Shown: positions 53,728 to 61,667 of the stretch, piece after piece
Position numbering within the stretch: the first letter of the stretch is position 1
How the letters are laid out: the number at the start of each line of letters is the position of its first letter
DNA from: an uncultured Hyphomicrobiales bacterium
Lineage (GTDB): Bacteria; Pseudomonadota; Alphaproteobacteria; Rhizobiales; Rhizobiaceae
Direction: 5' to 3'
Assembly (NCBI GenBank): GCA_943908365.1
Contig: CALTTH010000001.1
Location: 62,001 to 126,000 of the forward strand
DNA length: 64,000 nucleotides
The notes under the pieces: model-generated
Told to the model about the DNA's origin: nothing
Seen by the model: only the letters and a program-made list of their open reading frames with translations
The model's database searches: none
Program-made: the position numbers and the translations under genes

Positions 53728-54660
53728 ATGGCTCTTCGCATCATATTCATGGGAACGCCCGAGTTTTCGGTCCCCACGCTGCGCGCGCTGAAAGAGGCGG
53801 GCCATCATGTGGTGGCGGTCTATACGCAGCCGCCGCGCCCAGGCGGTCGCCGTGGACTGGACCTGCAAAAATCCCCCGTGCATCAGGCCGCAGAGCTTTT
53901 GGGTATTCCTGTTCTGACCCCGCTGAATTTCAAGGCAGAGGAAGATCGACAGCAGTTCGCCGCATTCGATGCCGATGTTGCGGTGGTCGTCGCCTATGGT
54001 CTTCTACTGCCTGAGGCCATTTTGAATGGCACACGACTTGGCTGCTACAACGGCCACGCATCCCTTCTGCCCCGCTGGCGCGGTGCGGCCCCCATCCAGC
54101 GCGCCATCATGGCGGGCGATGCCGAAACCGGCATGATGGTGATGAAGATGGAAAAGGGGCTGGACACCGGCCCCGTGGCGCTGACGGCCCGCGTTCCCAT
54201 CGATGAGAACATGACAGCCGGCGAGTTGCATGACGCGCTGATGCTGAAAGGCGCCCGACTGATGCGTGACGCTATGGCAAAGCTCGAGAACGACGATCTG
54301 CCGCTGACGGTGCAGGCCGAGGAGGGCGTTCTCTACGCCGCCAAGATTGACAAGGCCGAGACGCGGATCGATTTCTCCCGCCCATCGCAGGACGTCCATA
54401 ACCACATTCGCGGGCTGGCACCCTTTCCCGGCGCCTGGTTCGAACTGGAGATCGGCGGCAAGCCGGAACGCGTCAAGGTCTTGGCAAGCGAGCGGGCCGA
54501 GGGAATGGGCGAGGCGGGCTCCGTTCTTGACGACCAATTGACGATTGCTTGCGCCAGCGGTGCAGTGCGTCTCCTAAGGTTGCAGAAGGCAGGCGGTAAG
54601 CCGATGCTGGCTGCGGACTTCCTGCGCGGAACGCCCGTTGTCATCGGAACGAGGCTGTAG
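53728..54660 (+). CDS. fmt: Methionyl-tRNA formyltransferase
   Basis: Formylates initiator Met-tRNA with 10-formyl-tetrahydrofolate. The N-terminal formyltransferase fold has RIIFMGTPEFSVPTL and the catalytic site around CYNGHASLLPRWRGAAPIQRAI (Asn, His) with GMMVMKMEKGLDTGPV downstream. The C-terminal OB-like domain binds tRNA. It has 310 residues. It lies 51 bp after def and 3 bp before truA, so def-fmt-truA is probably an operon. Confidence 0.98.
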   Translation: MALRIIFMGTPEFSVPTLRALKEAGHHVVAVYTQPPRPGGRRGLDLQKSPVHQAAELLGIPVLTPLNFKAEEDRQQFAAFDADVAVVVAYGLLLPEAILNGTRLGCYNGHASLLPRWRGAAPIQRAIMAGDAETGMMVMKMEKGLDTGPVALTARVPIDENMTAGELHDALMLKGARLMRDAMAKLENDDLPLTVQAEEGVLYAAKIDKAETRIDFSRPSQDVHNHIRGLAPFPGAWFELEIGGKPERVKVLASERAEGMGEAGSVLDDQLTIACASGAVRLLRLQKAGGKPMLAADFLRGTPVVIGTRL

Positions 54661-54663
54661 CCG

Positions 54664-55464
54664 ATGCCGCGTTTTCGCATGAGCGTCGAATATGACGGCA
54701 CGCCCTATGTAGGCTGGCAGAGGCAGGACAATGGCAGGTCGGTTCAGGGCGCGCTCGAAGCGGCCGTCCTGTCGCTGACGGGCGAGAAGGTCGGCATTCG
54801 CGGCGCGGGCAGAACCGACTCCGGCGTGCATGCGGTCGGTCAGGTCACCCATGTGGATCTAGCGCGCGATTGGCAGCCCTACAAGCTCCGCAATGCGCTG
54901 AATGCCCATCTGGCAATGGCAGGCGACGCAGTCTCGGTGCTCGACGTGGCAGCGGTGACGGAAGATTTTGACGCCCGCTTTTCTGCGATCCGTCGCCACT
55001 ATCTCTATCGCATCATCTCGCGCAAATCACGCCTGGCGCTGGAGCACAAGCGGGCCTGGTGGGTGTCGAAAGACCTGGACCATGAGGCAATGCATGCGGC
55101 TGCGCAGATGCTCGTGGGGCGGCATGACTTCACCACCTTCCGCTCGGTGCATTGCCAGGCCAACAGTCCCGTGCGCACGCTGGACAGGCTCGATGTGACA
55201 CGCACTGGCGACCTGATCGAGATCCGCGCAACGGCGCAGAGCTTCCTGCACAACCAGATCCGCTCCTTCGCCGGCACGTTGAAGCTGGCAGGCGAGGGTG
55301 CCATGACGCCCGATGATGTCCGCGCTGCACTCGAGGCGCGGGATCGAAAGGCCTGCGGCCCGGTCGCGCCGCCGGAGGGCCTTTATTTCATGCAGGTGGA
55401 TTATCCCGACATCATACCGCCGCGACAGCCGCGGACTGGAGAGGCAGAGAGCGGCGAAGTCTGA
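54664..55464 (+). CDS. truA: tRNA pseudouridine synthase A
   Basis: Makes pseudouridine at positions 38-40 of tRNA anticodon stems. The catalytic Asp is in the signature GAGRTDSGVHAVGQVTHVD, with RHYLYRI and SFLHNQIRSFAGTL following. It has 266 residues. Three bases separate it from fmt, so it is translated from the same message. Confidence 0.97.
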   Translation: MPRFRMSVEYDGTPYVGWQRQDNGRSVQGALEAAVLSLTGEKVGIRGAGRTDSGVHAVGQVTHVDLARDWQPYKLRNALNAHLAMAGDAVSVLDVAAVTEDFDARFSAIRRHYLYRIISRKSRLALEHKRAWWVSKDLDHEAMHAAAQMLVGRHDFTTFRSVHCQANSPVRTLDRLDVTRTGDLIEIRATAQSFLHNQIRSFAGTLKLAGEGAMTPDDVRAALEARDRKACGPVAPPEGLYFMQVDYPDIIPPRQPRTGEAESGEV

Positions 55465-55481
55465 CTTTCAGCCTCCGATGA

Positions 55482-56078
55482 TCAGGTTGGGTAAACGCCG
55501 AGAAAGCGCTGCAGCAGTTCCGACAGGATCATCCCGGGTACAAGCAGGGTCATAACCAATGCCGTTACCAGGAGCGGCTGGTCGCGCACGAAAAACCGCA
55601 CGATCCTCGAGAAGGTGAAGACGAGCGTCAGCAGCAGCGCAAACCAGAGGATTGCGACAAGCCCGTGCAGGGCGGGCAGGAGCAGCGCAATCAGGATCAG
55701 CAACGAATAGGCGTAGGAGAATGGCACCGACAACCAGTTTGCTACCACGATAATCGCTTGAAACTTGCCTCTCGCTCCAAAGGCATAAAGCAGCACCCCG
55801 ATCAGGATCAGCGGCACCATCCAGCAGATCGCTTCGACGATGGCGAGACGGATGAAGAAGATCGCGCCCGTATGAACGCCTTCCGGCAGTCCGGATAGAT
55901 AGGCTTCATGCCACCAGTACCAGGAAAGCGCCATGGAGGGCAGGCACCAGAGCGCCGCGTAGAAGGAGCGAAACAAGCCGCGATCGGTGATGTCCAGAAG
56001 TCGCAGGCCTTCCTTGTTGCCGAGAAACAGCAACCACAATCCGCGCAGATAAATGGTGACTTCACTCAGTGGCGGCAT
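55482..56078 (-). CDS. Hypothetical polytopic membrane protein downstream of dapE
   Basis: Not recognised as a named protein. From ATG 56078 (MPPLSEVTIYLRGLWLLF) it has about 198 residues and roughly five hydrophobic segments (near 45-65, 75-100, 110-125, 130-160, 165-190). The amphipathic N-terminus (RGLWLLFLGNKEGLRLLDITDRG) and the segment pattern resemble YIP1-like membrane proteins, but no motif proves it. The start overlaps the end of dapE by 17 bp, so it is likely co-transcribed with dapE. ATG 56108 is a longer alternative. Confidence 0.7.
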   Translation of the reverse strand: MPPLSEVTIYLRGLWLLFLGNKEGLRLLDITDRGLFRSFYAALWCLPSMALSWYWWHEAYLSGLPEGVHTGAIFFIRLAIVEAICWMVPLILIGVLLYAFGARGKFQAIIVVANWLSVPFSYAYSLLILIALLLPALHGLVAILWFALLLTLVFTFSRIVRFFVRDQPLLVTALVMTLLVPGMILSELLQRFLGVYPT

Positions 56079-57258
56079 GGCCGAACCAGCGTTCGATGAA
56101 GGTTTCATAGATGCGTGTCAGCGTTTCGAGGTCCGCAACTGCGACACGCTCATCGACCATATGCATCGTTTGCCCGACGAGACCGAACTCCACCACGGGG
56201 CAGTAATCCTTGATGAAGCGCGCATCGGAGGTGCCGCCGGTGGTCGAAAGCTTCGGCTCCAGACCCGTGACCTCGGCCACCGCGCCCGAAAGCGAGGAGA
56301 TCAGCGCGTTGTTGCGCGTCAGGAACACATGGCTCGGCCGATCGGCCCAGACGATCTCGTAATTGACGGGTGTCCGATCCGGACGAAGCGCGCCGTCAGC
56401 GGCAGCCGCATCCAGACGACGGATGATCTCGGCCCGCAGCGTCTCTGCCGTCCAGGTGTCGTTGAAACGGATATTGAAGGACGCCGTCGCTCTGGCCGGA
56501 ATGACGTTGGTTGCAGCGTTCCCCGTATCGATCGTCGTTACTTCCAGATTGGAGGGCTGGAAATTCTCGGTGCCGTGGTCGAAAGGCGGGTCCATCAGCG
56601 CTTGCGTCAATTGCAGCATGCCGCGAATGGGGTTGTCCGCAAGGTGCGGATAGGCGGCATGGCCCTGAACGCCATGCACGGTGATGCGGCCGGAGAGCGA
56701 ACCCCGGCGGCCGATCTTGATCATGTCGCCCAACTGGTTCGGATTGGTCGGCTCACCGACGACGCAGGCATCCCAGCGCTCTCCCTTGGCGGCGGCCCAT
56801 TCCAGAAGCTTTGAGGTGCCGTTGATCGACGGACCTTCTTCGTCACCGGTAATCAGGAAGGACACAGAGCCCAGCGGCTTACCATGCTTTTCGATGTGAC
56901 GGGCAATCGCTGCGACGAAGCAGGCAATACCACCCTTCATGTCGACAGCGCCGCGACCATACATCTCACCGCCGGCAATTTCCGCGGCAAAGGGCGGATG
57001 GCTCCATGAAGCTTCGTCGCCCACCGGTACGACATCGGTATGACCGGCAAACATCAGATGCGGTCCATCGGAGCCAAGCCGGGCGTAGAGATTCTCAACG
57101 TCCGGCGTGCCATCGTCGGTCGCGACCATCCGGTCCACCGCAAAGCCGAGCGGCGAGAGCAGGTTGTCGAGCAGGCTGAGCGCCCCGCCTTCCGCAGGCG
57201 TGACGGAAGGGCAGCGGATGAGTGCGGCAAGATTGGAGACGGGATCGGTGGCGTTCAT
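56062..57258 (-). CDS. dapE: Succinyl-diaminopimelate desuccinylase
   Basis: Zinc peptidase-family enzyme that cleaves N-succinyl-LL-diaminopimelate in lysine and peptidoglycan precursor synthesis. Metal and catalytic motifs: FAGHTDVVPVG (His, Asp), GRGAVDMKGGIACFVAAI (Asp), TGDEEGPSINGT (catalytic Glu-Glu) and the late SDARFI region; a lid dimerisation domain lies between (about 180-295). It has 398 residues. dapD, the succinylase two steps earlier, lies upstream on the same strand with a RIME copy between them. Confidence 0.95.
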   Translation of the reverse strand: MNATDPVSNLAALIRCPSVTPAEGGALSLLDNLLSPLGFAVDRMVATDDGTPDVENLYARLGSDGPHLMFAGHTDVVPVGDEASWSHPPFAAEIAGGEMYGRGAVDMKGGIACFVAAIARHIEKHGKPLGSVSFLITGDEEGPSINGTSKLLEWAAAKGERWDACVVGEPTNPNQLGDMIKIGRRGSLSGRITVHGVQGHAAYPHLADNPIRGMLQLTQALMDPPFDHGTENFQPSNLEVTTIDTGNAATNVIPARATASFNIRFNDTWTAETLRAEIIRRLDAAAADGALRPDRTPVNYEIVWADRPSHVFLTRNNALISSLSGAVAEVTGLEPKLSTTGGTSDARFIKDYCPVVEFGLVGQTMHMVDERVAVADLETLTRIYETFIERWFGHAATE

Positions 57259-57288
57259 GGGCTGTCTACTCTCTGCCGCTTCTACTCT

Positions 57289-57394
57289 TAAAGCGTGTCG
57301 CGATCTTTCAGATTCGCTCTCTACGCTTTAAGTCCTTGTTTTGTCGCATGTCGTCACCGCAAAACCGCTGCACACTTTTGCGCGACATGCATTA
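57289..57394 (+). repeat. RIME-type palindromic intergenic repeat, copy C
   Basis: taaagcgtgtcgcgatcttt ... ctacgcttt ... tttgtcgcatgtcg ... accgcaaaaccgctgcacac ... ttttgcgcgacatgcatta. It lies between dapE and dapD, which are read in the same direction, so it is transcribed within their message and may fold as mRNA. Confidence 0.85.
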
Positions 57395-57409
57395 GCCGGT
57401 CTTCTTACT

Positions 57410-58264
57410 TCAATCGCGCAGCAGCTCGTTGATACCGGTCTTGGAGCGCGTCTTTTCGTCTACGGTCTTGACGATAACGGCGCAGTAGAGGCCAGGGCCC
57501 GGCTCGCCGTTCGGGAAGGGCTTGCCGGGCATGGTGCCGGCTACTACGACGGAGTAGGGCGGTACTTCGCCGTAGAAGATTTCGCCGGTCGCGCGGTTCA
57601 CGATCTTGGTGGACTTGCCGATATAGACGCCCATGCCAAGCACCGAGCCTTCACGAATGATGCAGCCTTCAACGACTTCGGAGCGAGCACCGATGAAGCA
57701 ATTGTCTTCGATGATGGTGGGGCCAGCCTGCAGAGGCTCGAGCACGCCACCGATACCAACGCCGCCGGAAAGATGGACATGCTTGCCGATCTGGGCACAG
57801 GAGCCGACGGTTGCCCATGTATCGACCATGGTACCTTCGTCGACATAGGCGCCGAGATTGACGAAAGACGGCATTAGCACGACGTTCTTCGCCACATAAG
57901 CGGAGCGACGAACCACGGCATTCGGCACGGCGCGGAAGCCTGCGGCACGGAACTGATTTTCGCCCCAGTTTTCGAACTTGGAGGGCACCTTGTCCCACCA
58001 GGTGGATTCGCCCGGACCGCCGGTGACGATTTCCATGTCGTTGAGGCGGAAGGAGAGCAGGACGGCTTTCTTCAGCCACTGGTTCACCTTCCAATTGCCA
58101 TTAGCCTCGCGCTCGGCCACGCGGGCCTCGCCGGCGTCGAGAAGATTGAGCGAGGTCTCGACCGCATCGCGAATTTCACCCTTCGTGGAGGTGTTCACGC
58201 TATCGCGGTTTTCGAATGCGGTTTCGATGATGCTTTCGAGGGTGCCGAGATCCGAGCTGCTCAT
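57410..58264 (-). CDS. dapD: Tetrahydrodipicolinate N-succinyltransferase
   Basis: Succinylates tetrahydrodipicolinate in the DAP/lysine pathway. The N-terminal helical domain (about 1-100) precedes a left-handed beta-helix of hexapeptide repeats (VVRRSAYVAKNVVLMPSFVNLGAYVDEGTMVD and onward), with the conserved PFEARSEVVEGC-like stretch (NCFIGARSEVVEGCII). It has 284 residues; AAGGA precedes ATG 58264. It belongs with dapE and diverges from the LOG-family gene. Confidence 0.96.
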   Translation of the reverse strand: MSSSDLGTLESIIETAFENRDSVNTSTKGEIRDAVETSLNLLDAGEARVAEREANGNWKVNQWLKKAVLLSFRLNDMEIVTGGPGESTWWDKVPSKFENWGENQFRAAGFRAVPNAVVRRSAYVAKNVVLMPSFVNLGAYVDEGTMVDTWATVGSCAQIGKHVHLSGGVGIGGVLEPLQAGPTIIEDNCFIGARSEVVEGCIIREGSVLGMGVYIGKSTKIVNRATGEIFYGEVPPYSVVVAGTMPGKPFPNGEPGPGLYCAVIVKTVDEKTRSKTGINELLRD

Positions 58265-58404
58265 GAGAATTCCTTAAACTTCGCTGACTATCGTCATTTC
58301 AGGGAAACATCCGCACCGCTGGCCGGACACGGTCAATTGCTCTAAGCGAGTGTTTCAAGTGCGTCAATGCGATTTGGGCGATTTGACGCAAGCATCGGAA
58401 AGGC

Positions 58405-59271
58405 ATGGAAATGGCGAAACTGAAAAACGGCAAGCTGCGGCGCAAGGATGGTGTTTGGGACCCGCTGAAAAGCAGTTCGGACGACAAGCATCAGGCTGAA
58501 GTCATTCCAAAGACGCCGCAAAGCGCCTCCCCCTCCTATCGCCTTGCCTATACCGATACCGACTTTCTTTGCCGGGAAGAATTGCGGCCGATCCGCCTTC
58601 AACTCGAACTGCTGAAACCGGAGATGATCCTCTCCGAACGCGGCATAAAATCGACGGTAGTGATGTTCGGCGGCGCTCGCATTCCTGAGCCGGGAGCCGC
58701 GGCTTGGGCGGCGCGCAACGAAACCCAGAAAAAGAACCTCGAAGCAGCGTCCGTCTATTATGACCAGGCACGCAAATTCGCGCAGCTCTGTGCTGTCGAA
58801 GCTGAGAAATTCGATCACCGCGAATATGTCGTCATGACCGGCGGCGGCCCGGGCGTGATGGAAGCGGGCAACAGGGGAGCATCAGAAGCAGGCGCTCCCT
58901 CGATCGGCCTCAACATCCTGCTGCCACACGAACAAGCGCCCAACCCCTATGTGACGCCGGAGCTCAGTTTCAACTTCCACTATTTCGCCATCCGCAAGAT
59001 GCACTTCCTCATGCGGGCCAAGGCCGTGGTTGTCTTCCCCGGCGGCTTCGGCACCATGGATGAACTGTTCGAAACCGTGACGCTGATCCAGACCAAGCGC
59101 ATGGCACCAATCCCGCTCATTCTCTTCGGCAGGGATTTCTGGCACTCGATCATCAATTTCAAGGCATTGGCGGATTTCGGCACCATCGCGCCGGACGATA
59201 TCGACCTGTTTCACTTCGCCGAGACAGCAGAGGAAGCCTGGAAGATTGTCGCCGATTTTTATGAGCTATAA
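58405..59271 (+). CDS. LOG-family protein (nucleotide 5'-monophosphate phosphoribohydrolase type)
   Basis: Rossmann-like lysine-decarboxylase-like/LOG protein that likely splits a nucleoside monophosphate into base and ribose-5-phosphate; plant LOG enzymes activate cytokinins this way. Both signatures are clear: MTGGGPGVMEAGNRGASEAG and the PGGxGTxxE motif as VVFPGGFGTMDELFETVTLIQTKR. An ~85-residue N-terminal extension precedes the domain (288 residues in all). The annotation 'lysine decarboxylase' often given to this family is wrong. Start ATG 58405; ATG 58411 is equally possible. A physiological substrate cannot be told from sequence. Confidence 0.88.
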   Translation: MEMAKLKNGKLRRKDGVWDPLKSSSDDKHQAEVIPKTPQSASPSYRLAYTDTDFLCREELRPIRLQLELLKPEMILSERGIKSTVVMFGGARIPEPGAAAWAARNETQKKNLEAASVYYDQARKFAQLCAVEAEKFDHREYVVMTGGGPGVMEAGNRGASEAGAPSIGLNILLPHEQAPNPYVTPELSFNFHYFAIRKMHFLMRAKAVVVFPGGFGTMDELFETVTLIQTKRMAPIPLILFGRDFWHSIINFKALADFGTIAPDDIDLFHFAETAEEAWKIVADFYEL

Positions 59272-59304
59272 GGGCTGCCGTTTCTCGACGGGATAACATC
59301 GCAC

Positions 59305-59343
59305 AAAAAAATGCCCGGGCTCGATCGTCTCTAAGCCCGGGTA
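59305..59343. terminator. Bidirectional terminator between LOG gene and nucleoside hydrolase
   Basis: The arms gcccgggct and agcccgggt around a 12-base loop, flanked by a run of seven A on the left, which becomes a T run for the minus-strand nucleoside hydrolase gene. Confidence 0.75.
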
Positions 59344-59362
59344 TGACTGTCGGAAGCAGTGA

Positions 59363-60307
59363 TCAGAGCCTTGCGAAGCGCTCGGTGAGCAGCGCGAAGA
59401 AGCCATCGGCATCCACGTCGCGGAAAACCTTGGCATTGACGGGGCGGTCGGTCACCTTCCACCAATCGACCACGGTCATGCCCATCGTCAGGTCAGACGA
59501 CGTCTCGATTTCCACATTGCAATCGCGTCCTGCGAAAAGCTCAGGCTTGATCAGATAGGCAATCACGGTCGGATCATGCAACGGCCCGCCATCGGAGCCA
59601 TATTTCTCCACGTCGAATCGCTCGAAGAACTCCAGCATTTCCGCCATGGCGATCGCCGGATGCGTGCCGATGTCGCGGATGCGGGCAACGCGCGCCTTGG
59701 TCGTCAGCAGCTTGTGCGTCACATCGAGCGGCATCATGACGAGCGGAATGCCGGAGCGGAAGACGATCTCGGCGGCATGCGGATCGACATAGATGTTGAA
59801 CTCGGCCGCAGGCGTGATGTTGCCACCTTCGAAGAAACCGCCGCCCATCAGCACCAGTTCTTTCACCCGCGGCGCGATATCCGGTGCTTTTCGCAGAGCG
59901 GTCGCGACATTGGTGAGTGCGCCGAGTGTGCAGAGCGTCACCGTGCCTTCCGGCTCGCGACGAAGCGTGTCGATGATGAAATCCACCGCATGCTGGGGCT
60001 GTGCAGCCAGTGTGGGTTCCGGTAGCGTCGGGCCGTCGAGGCCAGTGCTGCCATGCACATGCTCGGCCGTGATCGGTGCGCGCACCAGCGGACGTTCGCA
60101 ACCCTCATAGACCGGCACCTCAGGACGGTTGCACAGTTCCAGAATGACGCGGATGTTGCGGCTTGTCAGCTTCAGCGGCACATTGCCTGCCACGGCGCAT
60201 AGCCCGAGAATCTCGATCTCGTCTGGGCTTGCAAGAGCGAGCATGATCGCGGCTGCGTCATCCTGCCCGGGATCGGTGTCGATAATGATTTTTCTGCGCT
60301 CGGCCAT
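59363..60307 (-). CDS. Inosine-uridine preferring nucleoside hydrolase
   Basis: Hydrolyses nucleosides to base and ribose. The Asp cluster IIIDTDPGQDDAAAI at the N-terminus (Asp10, Asp12, Asp16, Asp17) binds calcium and ribose, LMGGGFFEGGNITPAAEFNIYVDPHAAEIVF is the second site, and LHDPTVIA supplies the catalytic-site His/Asp near the C-terminus. It has 314 residues from ATG 60307 (MAERRKIIIDTD); an upstream ATG at 60397 is less likely. With deoB-add-upp and rbsK it forms a dispersed nucleoside-use set. Base preference is unknown. Confidence 0.93.
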   Translation of the reverse strand: MAERRKIIIDTDPGQDDAAAIMLALASPDEIEILGLCAVAGNVPLKLTSRNIRVILELCNRPEVPVYEGCERPLVRAPITAEHVHGSTGLDGPTLPEPTLAAQPQHAVDFIIDTLRREPEGTVTLCTLGALTNVATALRKAPDIAPRVKELVLMGGGFFEGGNITPAAEFNIYVDPHAAEIVFRSGIPLVMMPLDVTHKLLTTKARVARIRDIGTHPAIAMAEMLEFFERFDVEKYGSDGGPLHDPTVIAYLIKPELFAGRDCNVEIETSSDLTMGMTVVDWWKVTDRPVNAKVFRDVDADGFFALLTERFARL

Positions 60308-60505
60308 GGTCATCCTGTCTGTCCAGAGCGCCCCGCATTCTTTTGGACGCACAAAGGTCGCTCTCACTCTTTCAATCCACGCATCGAGCTTTTCCAAAAA
60401 TCGAGTCCGATTTTCGGCCGATGCTGTAAGTCATGTCTTTTCAGGCTGCTTTGACCGGCTTGTCAATGGGCTGCCAAAGACCCGTGGTTTTGCCAATGCG
60501 GCGTT

Positions 60506-60534
60506 CTTGCGTTTCGGGCACCATGTTACCATAT
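60506..60534 (+). promoter_or_regulatory. Sigma-32 (RpoH)-type promoter of hsp20
   Basis: CTTGCG (60506-60511), a 17-base spacer and CCATAT (60529-60534), a close match to the rhizobial RpoH pattern. It predicts a start of transcription near 60541 and an 80-base leader, which contains the ROSE-like element. Confidence 0.65.
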
Positions 60535-60540
60535 GGCAAT

Positions 60541-60619
60541 GAGCTGCCGAAACGGGGCTGGGCGCCGCATTCACCACGTGCGCCACAAGATCGTCGCTTG
60601 GATGCAAGGACACGGGACC
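60541..60619 (+). promoter_or_regulatory. ROSE-like RNA thermometer in the hsp20 leader
   Basis: The final hairpin is TCGCTT (60594-60599), loop ggatgc, AAGGA (60606-60610). UCGCU fits the conserved UYGCU anti-Shine-Dalgarno of ROSE elements, with the G bulged opposite the AGGA ribosome site. A ggcgc/gcgcc stem lies upstream. At low temperature the ribosome site would be masked; heating frees it. ROSE elements are known from small heat-shock genes of Bradyrhizobium, Rhizobium and Agrobacterium. Confidence 0.7.
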
Positions 60620-61045
60620 ATGAGCCGCATGACACCCTTCACGAACCCCTTGATGCTGGGATTCGATGCCATGGAAAAAACGCTGGAGCGCATGGCAAAA
60701 TCGAATGACGGCTATCCGCCTTACAATGTCGAGCGGCTGGCGGCGGAGGACTCAAGCCCTGAGCGACTGCGCATCACCATTGCGGTTGCCGGATTTTCCG
60801 AAGACGATCTCGATGTCACGACGGCGGATAATCAGTTGGTGATCCGTGGGCGCCAGCAGGATCAGGAAAAGCGCGACTACCTCTATCGCGGTATCGCTGC
60901 GCGGCAGTTCCAGCGCGTTTTCGTGCTGGCTGACGGTATGCAGGTACACAATGCGCGCCTGAAGAACGGCCTGCTCTCCATCGAGCTCACGCGTCCGGAA
61001 ATCTCCAACGTGGTGAAGAAAATTAACATTTCCGTCTCACAGTAA
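60620..61045 (+). CDS. Small heat-shock protein (Hsp20/alpha-crystallin family)
   Basis: ATP-independent holdase that binds unfolding proteins during heat stress. The 141 residues have the IbpA-like N-terminus (MTPFTNPLMLGFDAMEKTLERMAK), the alpha-crystallin domain (about 38-125; PYNVERLAAEDSSPERLRITIAVAGF, then QFQRVFVLADGMQVHNARLKNGLLSIEL) and a short tail. ATG 60620 is supported by AAGGA 9 bases upstream inside the ROSE-like hairpin; ATGs at 60533 or 60602 are not needed. A sigma-32-type promoter and the thermometer give two layers of heat control. A DUF1150 gene follows. Confidence 0.93.
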   Translation: MSRMTPFTNPLMLGFDAMEKTLERMAKSNDGYPPYNVERLAAEDSSPERLRITIAVAGFSEDDLDVTTADNQLVIRGRQQDQEKRDYLYRGIAARQFQRVFVLADGMQVHNARLKNGLLSIELTRPEISNVVKKINISVSQ

Positions 61046-61059
61046 GACTCTGGCCCCGT

Positions 61060-61123
61060 AGACTGATTCCGTCAGTCTCCTGGTCAAAGACCAACGCATC
61101 GGCGCAAGGATCCGGAGGATCTT
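61060..61123 (+). other. Three consecutive hairpins between hsp20 and the DUF1150 gene
   Basis: agactga/tcagtct (61060-61078), tggtc/gacca (61081-61093) and gatcc/ggatc (61109-61121), each perfect, lie in tandem in the 166-bp spacer. They could stabilise the hsp20 mRNA end, attenuate read-through or control the DUF1150 gene. Confidence 0.5.
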
Positions 61124-61211
61124 CGCAACGGACTGCGCGTCGACTTGAAATTCTGAGCGACCGGATACGTCTTCAAAGGACGCAACCACGGCGCTCGATG
61201 GAGGCTGAAAC

Positions 61212-61469
61212 ATGCTTTTAAAAGAAGCGCATGCGCGCCTGACCAAATCCCAGCTGGCCCATCTTGGTGCCGGCGAAGTGGGCTACATTCGCAAGATGCG
61301 AGCCGAACAGGTGATGAAGTGTTTTCCCGAGGCGCCTGAGATTGATCCCGGTCTTGATCTTTGGGCTCTATTCGGTGCCGACGGCACGCCCATCCTTCTG
61401 ACAGACAACAGATCCAGCACCTTCTTCAAGGCTGCCGAAGACGAGCTGCGGACCATCAGCCTGCACTAA
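61212..61469 (+). CDS. DUF1150 family protein downstream of hsp20
   Basis: The 85-residue product carries the DUF1150 pattern: LAHLGAGEVGYIRKM near the N-terminus and PGLDLWALFGADGTPILLTDNR near the middle to C-terminus. Members occur in alphaproteobacteria, often beside small heat-shock genes, and have no known function. ATG 61212 is preceded by GGAGG. The gene's stop codon lies within repeat copy D. Confidence 0.88.
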   Translation: MLLKEAHARLTKSQLAHLGAGEVGYIRKMRAEQVMKCFPEAPEIDPGLDLWALFGADGTPILLTDNRSSTFFKAAEDELRTISLH

Positions 61470-61572
61470 AGCGCGTCGCGATCTTTCAGATTTGCTTCTT
61501 ACGCTTTAGGTCTTGGTTTTGTCGCAGATCTTTATCGCAAAGCCGTGACCGCTTTTGCGCGACATGTTTTAA
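61467..61572 (+). repeat. RIME-type palindromic intergenic repeat, copy D
   Basis: taaagcgcgtcgcgatcttt ... cttacgctttaggtctt ... tcgcagatct ... atcgcaaagccgtgaccg ... ttttgcgcgacatgttttaa. The first three bases are the stop codon of the DUF1150 gene, so the element forms the 3' end of that coding region. Confidence 0.85.
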
Positions 61573-61617
61573 CCCTAACGCGTGACCGACCGGTCCGGTC
61601 CTGGAGCATTGGCCGAT

Positions 61618-61648
61618 AAAAAAGGCCCACCCTGAAACAGGGCGGGCC
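61618..61648 (-). terminator. Terminator of the EF-hand protein gene
   Basis: Minus strand: aggcccgccctg, loop ttt, cagggtgggcct with one G-U pair, followed by TTTTTAT; about 20 bp after the stop codon. Confidence 0.85.
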
Positions 61649-61667
61649 TCCAGTCATCGAGATGGCC

